The notes under the pieces were generated by a model that saw only the letters and a program-made list of their open reading frames with translations, ran no database searches and had not been told where the DNA came from. Below are positions 17,518 through 25,983 of a DNA stretch of 64,000 bases, in pieces. Source of the stretch: SFDP01 sp051891855. GTDB lineage: Bacteria > Bacillota > Clostridia > Lachnospirales > Lachnospiraceae. Within the stretch, counting starts at the first letter, position 1; each line of letters starts with the position of its first letter. The stretch spans positions 55,567 through 119,566 of the forward strand of contig JBJFFP010000024.1 of assembly GCA_051891855.1 (NCBI GenBank). The letters are read 5' to 3'. A program made the position numbers and the translations under genes.

Positions 17518-17559
17518 CAACACTGCGGAATAATTCCGAATATTGCATGACATTCTTCT
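17505..17559 (-). terminator. 12-bp perfect inverted repeat after the FAD oxidoreductase gene
   Basis: Arms 17505-17516 and 17548-17559 (AGAAGAATGTCA and its exact complement) are separated by 31 bases. In the direction of the FAD oxidoreductase gene the structure begins 15 bases after its stop at 17575 and is followed by TTTTGGG, a weak U-run. It could end the upstream operon. The second arm contains the -35 of the next promoter, so it may instead be regulatory. A smaller palindrome lies within the loop. Confidence 0.45.
17526..17538. promoter_or_regulatory. Palindrome CGGAATAATTCCG, candidate operator
   Basis: A perfect 6+1+6 palindrome sits 9 bases upstream of the -35 hexamer of the AAA-ATPase-like gene, whose product begins with a helix-turn-helix. 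Autoregulation through this site is inference from position only. Confidence 0.3.
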
Positions 17560-17574
17560 GAAATTTAATTCTTT

Positions 17575-18705
17575 TTACAAATACTCATCCAAATCATATA
17601 CCGTATTAATCTTCCCTGATAAAACACTGATAAAGGTAGGATTTTGGCCTGTTATCTTTATGGCCGTAGGTCTGGAATCATCTACCTCTGAAGATTTCAG
17701 AATCGGTTTCATGGAAAACAGGGATTCTCTGTAGGTGTAGCTATATTCTTCCAGAAGATATTTGTCCGCCAGATGGGACATATACTTCCATGCGGATTTC
17801 GGTTTTGCGGGACACAGGTTGCAGTTCCCCAGACTTTCCGGCGTACAGCTCTCCCCGGCCTGCTGCTGACAGCCGAAAGAGGGCAGGCTGTCATAAGAGG
17901 TTACATGGGGGGTAAAGGTTACCGAGGTCAGAGAATGCAGTCCCGTCTTCCCAAAGGGCATAATGGAAAAAAAGGGACCATCCATTACCGTAATTCCCAT
18001 ATCCCGCAGAGCAGCTGACGGCTCGCAAAGGATAATTTCACAAAGCTCATACTTAATCGGGAAGCTTCCTTTTTCCATCCCCTTTAATCTTTTCAAAATT
18101 TGATTCACAGAGGCATAGGTAGCATTCAATACAAACGCGGACTTATATTCGGTGCCGTCTTCCATTAAAAGAACGAATTCTCTGTCTTCCCGAATAATCT
18201 CCACAATTCTGGCCGCATAGCAAATCCTTACATTGGATTTTTCCCCAAGCTTTTCTTCAAAAAATTTCTGCAGCAGCTTGGCATCATAGGTATATTCTTC
18301 CGTCAAAAAAGCCCCATCACACATTCCCGGCTTAAAGTATCGGGAGGGCGGCAGCTCATCACAACGGATTCCGGCAGCCTTGCAGAACTCCTTAAACTGC
18401 TGCCCGTCAGTCCAGGAGAACTGATTCGAGGTGGCATAAATCTGCTCAAATTTAGAATGGATGCAAAAGCCATAATCCTCCGTAAATCTTCTGAAATAGC
18501 CCGCCGACTTTACTGCCGTAGTAAGGCTTCGGGGATAATGGTAGCCCATATGTACCCTGGCCTGATTGATATAGGTAGCACGTTCAAAGGGTGCTGCATC
18601 ATATTCCAGCACTAAAACCTGCTCTCCCTTATTCGCTGAATATAAAGCCGCATAGAGTCCATACAGACCGGCACCGATTATGATTTTGTCATATTGCATC
18701 TTCAT
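17575..18705 (-). CDS. FAD-dependent oxidoreductase (DAO-like)
   Basis: The 376-residue product starts with YDKIIIGAGLYGLYAALYSANKG, a GxGxxG Rossmann FAD site, then LEYDAAPF with the acidic residue that binds the adenosine ribose. The overall plan fits the D-amino-acid-oxidase/glycerol-3-phosphate-dehydrogenase superfamily. An unusual four-cysteine group (about Cys279, 287, 295 and 298, ending CNLCP) could bind metal. The ATG at 18705 has AAGGCGG 9 bases upstream; a TTG at 18714 is an alternative with GGGGAG. It follows the GtrII-like gene by about 24 bases. Similar proteins occur in clostridial capsule loci, but the substrate is unknown. Confidence 0.75.
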   Translation of the reverse strand: MKMQYDKIIIGAGLYGLYAALYSANKGEQVLVLEYDAAPFERATYINQARVHMGYHYPRSLTTAVKSAGYFRRFTEDYGFCIHSKFEQIYATSNQFSWTDGQQFKEFCKAAGIRCDELPPSRYFKPGMCDGAFLTEEYTYDAKLLQKFFEEKLGEKSNVRICYAARIVEIIREDREFVLLMEDGTEYKSAFVLNATYASVNQILKRLKGMEKGSFPIKYELCEIILCEPSAALRDMGITVMDGPFFSIMPFGKTGLHSLTSVTFTPHVTSYDSLPSFGCQQQAGESCTPESLGNCNLCPAKPKSAWKYMSHLADKYLLEEYSYTYRESLFSMKPILKSSEVDDSRPTAIKITGQNPTFISVLSGKINTVYDLDEYL

Positions 18706-18729
18706 TTTACTCAACCGCCTTAAACTCCC

Positions 18730-20283
18730 CTAGTCTGCTACCCGGATAACCCATACTCCATCAATCTTTCGTACACAGCCCTCTGCCGGATATTCACTCA
18801 TTTCCCAAAATTCTTCCGAATGAAACAGCTCACTTATTTTCTCGGGAGAAACCTCTTCATGGGTTACTCCCAGATAATCTCTCATAAAATACTGGCGAAC
18901 ATGAGTAGTAAACAGCCCATTCTCCATGGCCACTCCTTCAAACTCCTCGTATCGCTCAATGTCCATTCCATATGCCGATAAAATATTTCTTTCCGGCCAC
19001 CAGTCTCCCAAAATGGCAATGGGGTCTCCATACTGATAGCCTTCTGTATCCGAAATCCGTATGTATAGTCTTTCATAGAAGCTATGGATTCGGGTAAAGG
19101 CAATATCCATACGAAAATAAGCGTCATTTGCCAATACATAGTTATCATAGCCCACTAAAAAGATCATTCCCATCAGCAGACTGCCGACAATCGGCTTAAC
19201 CCAAAAGACTTTCGCAAAAAGCTCCCCTGTCTGCATAAACAATTCCAAAAAGCCGATTAATACCACGTATACCATAAAATACTGATATACGGTCAAGGTG
19301 GTTGCATTTGCTTCAGGGGCAAGTATATATATGGAGCTTAGGGCCAGGGGAAACAGAATAATTAAAATACAAAGTAAAGCTGCTCTCCCTTTTTCCCTGT
19401 ATATCCTTAATCTCCATAAGAGAAGGAAGAAGCCCGCAACAATGCAACCAACAATAAGGAGGTTCAGCTCCCGTCCTCTTGCACTGACATAGCTCCAGGG
19501 GTCAGTAATAAAATACTCTAAAATACGTTTATATGCTCTGGCAATCTGAAGCGGTATCTTGCCCAGCTCCAGCTGCCCCATATTGCTGACTCCTTTATAA
19601 TCCGACATCCCGCCGATAACATATTTGCTGATGAACACATACAGCCCCATGGATACAAGCAGACTGGCGAGACTGACTATACCCTGTTTCAGAACCTGTG
19701 ATAATTCCTTTCCCCGAAAAAGCTGAAATACCAGTGCTAAGACCAGAACTCCTGCCATCAGGCAGATAAAGGACTGATAGGTACCCAAACAGAGAATCAA
19801 AAGAACAATGCCGGGAATAAAGCCATAGCGAAAACGCTGAATCAGCCAAGCCCCTATACAGCCAATACACAGCCCTATCCCATAAACATGGGTCACATAC
19901 ATAAAGGTCATGCTGCTGGTCACCCCGGGAAAGGTCAGCATAATTACCGGTAGCAGAACCGCCGATGTCACCGTTTTCAGCTCCAAAGCAGCCAGAATAA
20001 AGCAGGCTCCAATTGCCAGAAAGATAATCATAATCATCCCGTTTAATGCCGGAACACTCCAGTCAGAGCCCCAGGAATGGATTCTGGGAATAAACCAACG
20101 CCCGTGTTCCCGTCCCACTCCATAGCCCTGAAACACCGTTATATCATCCCAGTTAGGCAGTTTATTGGTCAGCATATATAAATGGGTAATGATTCCTGCG
20201 ACCATTCCGGTAAACAAACACACCCATTGCTGCCTCTCAATTTTTTGGGTTAATAATCGTAGTAAATCCTTTTGACTGTTCAT
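18730..20283 (-). CDS. GtrII-like integral membrane glucosyltransferase
   Basis: The 517-residue polytopic protein has KLPNWDDITVFQGYGVGREHGRWF in its first outer loop (around residues 42-65). The P-N-W-D-D and G-R-W pattern is the hallmark of the GtrII family (glucosyl transferase GtrII of O-antigen conversion). About eleven further membrane segments and a soluble C-terminal domain of about 110 residues follow. It probably adds a side-chain sugar outside the membrane from a polyprenyl-phosphate donor, for which GtrA/GtrB-type genes exist at 7.3-12.7 kb. The ATG at 20283 has GAGGG 7 bases upstream; a TTG one codon earlier is less likely. Confidence 0.8.
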   Translation of the reverse strand: MNSQKDLLRLLTQKIERQQWVCLFTGMVAGIITHLYMLTNKLPNWDDITVFQGYGVGREHGRWFIPRIHSWGSDWSVPALNGMIMIIFLAIGACFILAALELKTVTSAVLLPVIMLTFPGVTSSMTFMYVTHVYGIGLCIGCIGAWLIQRFRYGFIPGIVLLILCLGTYQSFICLMAGVLVLALVFQLFRGKELSQVLKQGIVSLASLLVSMGLYVFISKYVIGGMSDYKGVSNMGQLELGKIPLQIARAYKRILEYFITDPWSYVSARGRELNLLIVGCIVAGFFLLLWRLRIYREKGRAALLCILIILFPLALSSIYILAPEANATTLTVYQYFMVYVVLIGFLELFMQTGELFAKVFWVKPIVGSLLMGMIFLVGYDNYVLANDAYFRMDIAFTRIHSFYERLYIRISDTEGYQYGDPIAILGDWWPERNILSAYGMDIERYEEFEGVAMENGLFTTHVRQYFMRDYLGVTHEEVSPEKISELFHSEEFWEMSEYPAEGCVRKIDGVWVIRVAD

Positions 20284-20443
20284 CAATTTTCCCTCTTATG
20301 TAATACTTTGAATATCTGCTGATTTGCTTATTAAATTCTTCTCTGCCCATTTCTTCCATTGTATATTGTTCTTCATATGTATTAGGACAAATCTCACAAA
20401 TATAGCCTTGTGGATGATGGGTGTCTACTGTCCGTAAATTGTC
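20237..20443 (-). pseudogene. 3' remnant of a lost gene upstream of the GtrII-like gene
   Basis: A 68-codon frame without a plausible start runs from just inside the 3' end of the aldo/keto reductase gene, across the 141-base gap, and stops (TGA 20239-20237) inside the first codons of the GtrII-like gene. Its translation contains THHPQGYICEICPNTYEE and then EEMGREEFNKQISRYSKYY, which looks like genuine protein and not random reading. A short overlap with the next gene is how genes end in this operon. I read it as the 3' end of a gene whose body was replaced by the AT-rich block upstream. The family was not recognised. Confidence 0.5.
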
Positions 20444-21291
20444 CTAATTATTTTCTTAATCGGTTGTTTTATTGGAACAAGAAAAAATCTCAATTTTTCC
20501 ATATTAGTAAATCTTTTATTAGGATCAAACCTTATCCTCATGTTTGCTTCCAAAGCATCTATTTGAGCAATTTCTTCATCTGTCATATCGAAATCAAATA
20601 TATCTATATTCTCCTTAATATGTTTCTCACTTTTAGATGCCGGTATTGGCAATGTCCCCTTTACCACATTCCAGTTTAGAATAATTTGATTAATACTTTT
20701 TCCGTATTTCTCAGCTAACATCTTTAATATTTCCTGGTCATGTAGCTTCCCATTTTGTCTTGCCACCGGAGAATAACTCATTATCCTTATTCCATTCGCA
20801 TTACAGAACTCTACTATTTCTCGTTGTTGAAACATTGGATGGCGTTCAATTTGATTGATATACGGTTTCACCCTGCAAACTTTGAGTAATTGTTTTATTT
20901 TTTTACCCTCAAAGTTACAGACACCTATAGCCTTGCACTCACCTTTTAAGTATAACTCCTCCATTTGCTTCCAAATACGTTTCCACAAAAATGGGTATGG
21001 CCAGTGTAGTAAATATATATCCGGGGTCCGTGTTAATTTTTCAGAACTCTCACGAAAACACTTTTCTACCTCATATGCTCGAAGGGGCTGGCTGAATTTT
21101 GTTATGAGAATGCAGTCCCTTAATTCTTTTATGCCCGCACCTGTATACTCTTCATTTCCATAATTATCTGAGGTATCTACCAAGCGATATCCCGCCTTAT
21201 AGGCTTTAGGAATACTATTAACAAGAGCATCCTTATACGGAAACGTGCCGTAGCCTATATCCGGCAATTTTATACTATCATTTTCAATCAT
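20425..21291 (-). CDS. Aldo/keto reductase
   Basis: The 288-residue product has the full catalytic tetrad of the family: Asp39 and Tyr44 in VDTSDNYGNE, Lys65 in LITKFS and His96 in LLHWPY. NQIERHP and PIPASKSEKHIKEN toward the C-terminus are the NADPH-site blocks. The family reduces aldehydes or sugar keto groups with NADPH. A divergent tail (about residues 260-288, basic) is not typical. The gene is very AT-rich, like the genes upstream, and lies 10 bases after the SGNH-CitC-type fusion with a weak, distant GGGAG site. Its presence beside a nucleotidyltransferase hints at making an activated polyol or reduced sugar; this is inference. Confidence 0.88.
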   Translation of the reverse strand: MIENDSIKLPDIGYGTFPYKDALVNSIPKAYKAGYRLVDTSDNYGNEEYTGAGIKELRDCILITKFSQPLRAYEVEKCFRESSEKLTRTPDIYLLHWPYPFLWKRIWKQMEELYLKGECKAIGVCNFEGKKIKQLLKVCRVKPYINQIERHPMFQQREIVEFCNANGIRIMSYSPVARQNGKLHDQEILKMLAEKYGKSINQIILNWNVVKGTLPIPASKSEKHIKENIDIFDFDMTDEEIAQIDALEANMRIRFDPNKRFTNMEKLRFFLVPIKQPIKKIIRTIYGQ

Positions 21292-21301
21292 TTGTATGAT
21301 A

Positions 21302-23011
21302 CTAGTCTCCCTTCATATATTTCTTGATAACGATATTTAAAGTCGTTTCAGGGATATACTCTTTTAGTTCATCAACCTTATTATCTGCCATGAGTTTTCT
21401 TACAGAAGTAGCACTTATTATTCTCTCAGTGCCATCTACCTTCTTTCTGGGTATTTCCACAAATTTTATTCCATTTTCCGGTAAAATTCTTTTCATGTTG
21501 TTGTTATAATTTTCTGTAACGGGATCAAACGGCTCCTCCCCCGCAAATCTAATTTCTATTCCAAGCGATGGAGCAATATATTCACAGAATGTGCTAAGAT
21601 CTTTTGTCAAATCGAAATTTTTTTCCTTAACATATTCTTTTAGAAAATATTCAGGAAATGTGATAGTAGAAATAATAAACTTTCCACTCGGTACTACAAT
21701 TACATTTTTCAAATCGCCGGTTCCTAATTTTACCATATCATAACGATCCTCGAACTTAAACATCGATCTATCTTCTTCAACAACAAAGATGATAAGCCTG
21801 TCCACTAAACCAGCAGCAGTTTCTATCAAATACCGATGCCCCTTCGTAAACGGATTGCAGTTCATAACAATTGCACCAGTTTTTGACATTTTATGATTTA
21901 GTTCCGGATAGTTCTCTCTTAATTCTTCTATATACCTTTCTACTTCATGAGCGATATCAGAATTACTATGTGCTTTTAAATATTCATTTAAATAGCGGGC
22001 ATCTAAGTCCTTTATATCGTTAAATTGTATGTCTTCTGCAAAATTTATACTTTTCAAATCCTTGTATATTATTTCTGCCACAAATTTATACCCATTGTTA
22101 TTCATATGGCCGGGTTTATCATAAAAACATTCTGTATTTCCTATCATGTCATGCCATTCTTCAGTAATATCCTTATAATACATATTTATATGTCTAAAAT
22201 TTTCTAAAATAGGTTCTTCAAAATGCCTCATATAAAAAAGAACGATATCCCCTTCTTTAAAACTAGAAAGCTCATAGAAGAAATTATTTAATATATAGCT
22301 GTCTTCTCCACCCCATATACCATGATTAATTACCCTAAACTCATCTTTTTTATTTTCTAAAAGTAATTGCTGTAGTCTACTGGGGAAGTTTTCCGAATCA
22401 GATACCGCATAGCCAAACGCTCCACAACGTCCATAAACATGTATATTTCTTACTGCATTATCATTCCTGGGAACCGTTATCCTTTCTCCGTTAATCACAT
22501 TAACTAATTCTGTTCTAATATCTTCATGGCAAAAAAGATTGCCCTTATGAATAACCTGGGGAATAACTTTGAGTTTATCAACATATTCATACGAATAATT
22601 ATCACCGATAATTTCTGCCAGTGTATCTTTATATTTTTCGATATTTTCAGTCATTTTAATAAAATCAATTTTATTATTTATTCGATATTTTGCTTTAGAA
22701 GAATAGTTGGATATTTCTTTCGTACCAACTCTGTTATAAAAAAGAACCGGTATATGCTTTACTGATAATACATTTAAGGCATCTATCATGGCAAAATAAA
22801 TTTCAGCCTCAGTTTCAATTTCTTTTATTGATTTTTTCTTTATTCCCAGAAATCGACACATTCTACCTATAAGGTTATTGTCAGATAGCGCTATCGTTTC
22901 TTCCCTATCTTTCATACATTTGACAAGCGACATAGGATTATTCCCAACTATTACCGGATTCATTTTATATATATTACAATATTTTTCTATACTATTCTCT
23001 CTTGATATCAT
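21302..23011 (-). CDS. SGNH-like / CitC-type nucleotidyltransferase fusion protein
   Basis: The 569-residue protein has two recognisable halves. The middle (about 193-330) begins YGRCGAFGYAVSDSENFPS and continues with GIWGGEDSY, a layout like SGNH-hydrolase folds but without a clean nucleophile motif. Residues 375-569 form a nucleotidyltransferase of the citrate-lyase-ligase (CitC) type: AIVMNCNPFTKGH with TKGH at 389-392 as the (H/T)xGH site, and ISATSVRKLM near 533 as the ISSTxxR-like motif. The first 190 residues are unassigned. No citrate lyase genes are near, so a CitC role is unlikely; activation of a small acid, polyol or sugar for the polymer is more probable. It lies 5 bases from the FrhB-type gene. 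Confidence 0.7.
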   Translation of the reverse strand: MISRENSIEKYCNIYKMNPVIVGNNPMSLVKCMKDREETIALSDNNLIGRMCRFLGIKKKSIKEIETEAEIYFAMIDALNVLSVKHIPVLFYNRVGTKEISNYSSKAKYRINNKIDFIKMTENIEKYKDTLAEIIGDNYSYEYVDKLKVIPQVIHKGNLFCHEDIRTELVNVINGERITVPRNDNAVRNIHVYGRCGAFGYAVSDSENFPSRLQQLLLENKKDEFRVINHGIWGGEDSYILNNFFYELSSFKEGDIVLFYMRHFEEPILENFRHINMYYKDITEEWHDMIGNTECFYDKPGHMNNNGYKFVAEIIYKDLKSINFAEDIQFNDIKDLDARYLNEYLKAHSNSDIAHEVERYIEELRENYPELNHKMSKTGAIVMNCNPFTKGHRYLIETAAGLVDRLIIFVVEEDRSMFKFEDRYDMVKLGTGDLKNVIVVPSGKFIISTITFPEYFLKEYVKEKNFDLTKDLSTFCEYIAPSLGIEIRFAGEEPFDPVTENYNNNMKRILPENGIKFVEIPRKKVDGTERIISATSVRKLMADNKVDELKEYIPETTLNIVIKKYMKGD

Positions 23012-23016
23012 TACTT

Positions 23017-24183
23017 CTATTTACTCCCTACAATTTTTCGCAACAACGCTCTTAAATATCCTTTTATTAAATTAATTCTTTTCTCTCGTATACATTCTTT
23101 CCACGCTGGACTAAAGCCCTTCCTCAAGTAAATTTCCCAAAATTTATCCCTATGCTGGCTTACTATTGGAGCATTATTCATTTGCCTGCAGCTTGCCAGT
23201 GCTTTTTCCCTTGTTGTAGGTTCAAATTCAATTATATTTCCCAGTTGTCCTATAATCTTCTCTGCCTGTATAGTATTTACTGCCACAAGCGAAATTCCTA
23301 ATTTTAATGTTTCTTGAAATCGTTCTCCGTCATATCGCCAATAGTCTGCAAATGTAAAATCAGAAATTCTCGGTAATAAATTGAATTGACACTCACTGCA
23401 CGAAGGCCTGCTATAAAGCCCAAGTAAATATCCCCTATGGAAAGGGTTATCTATACTATTCTCTCTTATTGTTGTTCCATCCGAAAATGATATACAATAC
23501 TTATTATTATCCCATCCTGCAGATTTATCCCTGAATATCAGCTCAACCATCTTCGAGGACTGTTTTTTCTCACATTCAGATTTATAACTTTTCCAAACAG
23601 CAGGTGAGGGCACCCCATGACAAACAACATCAGCAGTGATTAAATTATCATATTTCTTCCTTAAAAAGTACAAAAGTCCTGCAATCTGACATCCGGTTCC
23701 AGTAAAAAGAACGGTTTTCCCATTCTCTAAATCCTTTTTAGCTTCTTTAAATGTTTCTTTTAAGTCACTCTGGAGATACTTAGACCTTCTAATATTCTTT
23801 AAATCTTCAAAATTATCACATCTGCTGTGAAATATCGTATCAACATCTCTCTGAAAAGCACCGTAAATAACTCCATTAATGGATAACACATATAATGCTA
23901 AGCCCCATGCAGCTCCACCTGAAGAAACCTCTGATAGCTGACTTTTATCAACTAGTTGAGCAGCATAAAAACTACTAATATACTCTTCCTTTCGGTTTTC
24001 ATATTCATCATCAAGCCACGGGCAGGTAATCTCACATAAGCCACATTCTATACATTTATCTAAATCAACCTTAGGGTAATTAAACCCCTCTATATCTCTT
24101 TCATAAAAAATTGCGTCTGTAGGGCAACACATTATACATGCACTACAGCCGGCACATTTTTCCTTTTTTTCAACAACTATCAT
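23017..24183 (-). CDS. FrhB-type iron-sulfur oxidoreductase (coenzyme F420 hydrogenase beta-subunit family)
   Basis: The 388-residue product opens with a two-cluster ferredoxin domain: CxxCxxCxxxCP at Cys10, 13, 16, 20 and again at Cys44, 47, 50, 54. The remaining part, with SGGAAWGLALYVLS, FTGTGCQIAGLLYFL and VVCHGVPSPAVWKSY, is the flavin-binding FrhB N- and C-terminal domain pair. Relatives are frequent in clostridial and Bacteroides capsule loci, often beside pyruvyl transferases, with undefined redox roles. F420 itself is not expected here; flavin with ferredoxin is more likely. Its ATG overlaps the flippase stop by 4 bases, so it belongs with the flippase operon. Confidence 0.88.
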   Translation of the reverse strand: MIVVEKKEKCAGCSACIMCCPTDAIFYERDIEGFNYPKVDLDKCIECGLCEITCPWLDDEYENRKEEYISSFYAAQLVDKSQLSEVSSGGAAWGLALYVLSINGVIYGAFQRDVDTIFHSRCDNFEDLKNIRRSKYLQSDLKETFKEAKKDLENGKTVLFTGTGCQIAGLLYFLRKKYDNLITADVVCHGVPSPAVWKSYKSECEKKQSSKMVELIFRDKSAGWDNNKYCISFSDGTTIRENSIDNPFHRGYLLGLYSRPSCSECQFNLLPRISDFTFADYWRYDGERFQETLKLGISLVAVNTIQAEKIIGQLGNIIEFEPTTREKALASCRQMNNAPIVSQHRDKFWEIYLRKGFSPAWKECIREKRINLIKGYLRALLRKIVGSK

Positions 24184-25724
24184 TTTAAATATCCTTTCCT
24201 TATCTTTTTCCCCACATTATTAAACATATCCATAAAATATTTAGTTTCTTCCATATTTTTAAACAGTAGTAAAAATAATATATTGGGTAGTATTAAACAT
24301 ATGATACCTCTGCATAAAAGCACTATTATCAAATTATCATAAGTAAACAGGCCGCATACTCTATAAGAAATCATTCCACAAGCTACCATAGTTAATGAAT
24401 ATCTGACCAATAAAGCCAGATATCTTTTTAGATCAAGGGGAAAAAGTGTGCTATTTATATTCTGTATTAGCCAAGGATATCCTATAAATAATAAGGTCAT
24501 TATAGTTGATATAAGTACCCCTTTTAAACCAATTATATTTACCAATACAATGTTAATCATTAAGTTTGATATAGAAACGACCAGTGGCCTGAATCTGTCG
24601 TTTCTCCATATTCCGCCGGCATCCTTAAATACAACAATTGTACGCGGTGCAATTTCAGCCACCAAATATATCGCAAATAGAATCACCATGTCAAAATCCA
24701 AAAGGTATCCCTTGCCAATCCAAAGCTCCATAAACGGCTGGTACAAACAAACGAGCGAAGTGACGCAAAAATTTAAAATAAAAAAAGAACAATGGTTTAT
24801 ATTATAAAGTAATTGCCTGTTTTCTTTTTCCCCCTTTACAATTAAACTGTTTGCAATACCGGCACTGCAGGCCTCATAAAATACTAAAAAGAATCCCATA
24901 ACAGTTGTAACTATATAATAATAGTTTTGATAGACTGCCAGTATCCCAAGGCCAAGGAATGCGGATATTACTACAGAATCTGTCGAGTGATTTATAACTG
25001 CACCCATCTTTGCTGTAAATAAGTCTCTAACTTTGGCAAATATTTCTGTCCTTTCTGCTTTCGAAAGCATGCCCTTTGCACTAAATTGGGGATACAGCTT
25101 TTTTGAAGTAATTGAAGTAATAATATTTACAGCTATAGTAGAAAGGATACTGATTATCAAATACACATAATAGTTATGAAATCTTATCAAACAAATAAGC
25201 TGCAAGCTAGAAGCTACAACTTGTACAACTGAACCAATAATACTGATAATATCCGTCCGTTGATGAGCATTAAGAATAGAATTTCTATAAGCAAATAGCC
25301 AATACGATAATACTGTCGCCCCCAGATTCATTAAATAAATTACATAGATATTAATATCTGATGGTATATCATCATTTATTAAAAATGGGATAACCGGAGT
25401 AAGAATCAGTCCTATTCCAAGAATCACCAAGCCAATAACTCTATAACAGGTTTTATACAAATTCATCAATGCACAAATTTTGTCATTATCATCATCCACT
25501 ATTGGCTTGTACATACTGAAAACAAGTGCTGATGAAATTCCAAGTTCAGCTAGATTAAACACCTGTAATATGGATGAAAAAAGACTTGATAATCCCAAAT
25601 ATTCTACGCCGAGAGTACCGATAAACACAGTCCTGGTAACAAATGGAAATAGAATGTTAATTAACTTTTTTATCGTCCCCCAAAAAGTCCCGGAAACTGC
25701 ATTTTTCTTTCTATCTATCTTCAT
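24180..25724 (-). CDS. Wzx-type oligosaccharide flippase
   Basis: The 514-residue protein has about twelve to fourteen membrane segments and the N-terminal KNAVSGTFWGTIKKLINILFPFVTRTVFIGTLGVEYLGL pattern of the MOP/PST exporter superfamily. These proteins flip undecaprenyl-diphosphate-linked repeat units to the outer face. It aligns by eye with the flippase at 51691 (both have LFSSIL or LYTGIL after LGxxxLG and an AELGIGxAL block). It starts 84 bases after an extended -10 promoter. AT content is far higher than that of the second flippase. Confidence 0.9.
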   Translation of the reverse strand: MKIDRKKNAVSGTFWGTIKKLINILFPFVTRTVFIGTLGVEYLGLSSLFSSILQVFNLAELGISSALVFSMYKPIVDDDNDKICALMNLYKTCYRVIGLVILGIGLILTPVIPFLINDDIPSDINIYVIYLMNLGATVLSYWLFAYRNSILNAHQRTDIISIIGSVVQVVASSLQLICLIRFHNYYVYLIISILSTIAVNIITSITSKKLYPQFSAKGMLSKAERTEIFAKVRDLFTAKMGAVINHSTDSVVISAFLGLGILAVYQNYYYIVTTVMGFFLVFYEACSAGIANSLIVKGEKENRQLLYNINHCSFFILNFCVTSLVCLYQPFMELWIGKGYLLDFDMVILFAIYLVAEIAPRTIVVFKDAGGIWRNDRFRPLVVSISNLMINIVLVNIIGLKGVLISTIMTLLFIGYPWLIQNINSTLFPLDLKRYLALLVRYSLTMVACGMISYRVCGLFTYDNLIIVLLCRGIICLILPNILFLLLFKNMEETKYFMDMFNNVGKKIRKGYLK

Positions 25725-25807
25725 TCTTAACTTAATTCCTTCTCCTTTTTACCGAAAAGTATGCACATTCTTATCAGAATACTCACTGCTGTCAGAACAA
25801 TGAGGCC

Positions 25808-25816
25808 ATTATAGCA
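25808..25816 (-). promoter_or_regulatory. Extended -10 promoter upstream of the flippase gene
   Basis: TGCTATAAT, a perfect extended -10, lies 84 bases before the flippase ATG. The -35 region (TTCCAT at 17 bases) is poor, which is common with extended -10 promoters. It overlaps the stop codon of the GT2 relic. It probably starts an operon running to the aldo/keto reductase. Confidence 0.5.
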
Positions 25817-25952
25817 CAGGCGGTAGTTGAATGGAAGATAAAATCAGGTATTCTTCCAACTTATCAAAATAATTTGTCTCCGAGCCATCATCAGTGACTA
25901 TCAGTTCCGCATTTATTTTTTGGGTTGATAATAAATCTACGGTTAAAATCAT
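25809..25952 (-). pseudogene. Relic of a GT2 glycosyltransferase
   Basis: A 47-codon frame encodes LTVDLLSTQKINAELIVTDDGSETNYFDKLEEYL, the beta-strand plus DDGS segment of a GT2 domain, then stops. The usual N-terminal start and all of the domain after the first 50 residues are missing. There is no ribosome site before its ATG and a TAA precedes it directly. It sits in the 259-base gap between the GT-B and flippase genes, so a GT2 gene seems to have been lost here. Confidence 0.6.
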
Positions 25953-25983
25953 TTATTATATACAGGATTATACGATGCTACAA

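Noticed and set aside
21302..23011. True citrate lyase ligase (citC)
   Set aside because: The N-terminal 370 residues are not those of CitC, and no citDEF genes occur nearby.
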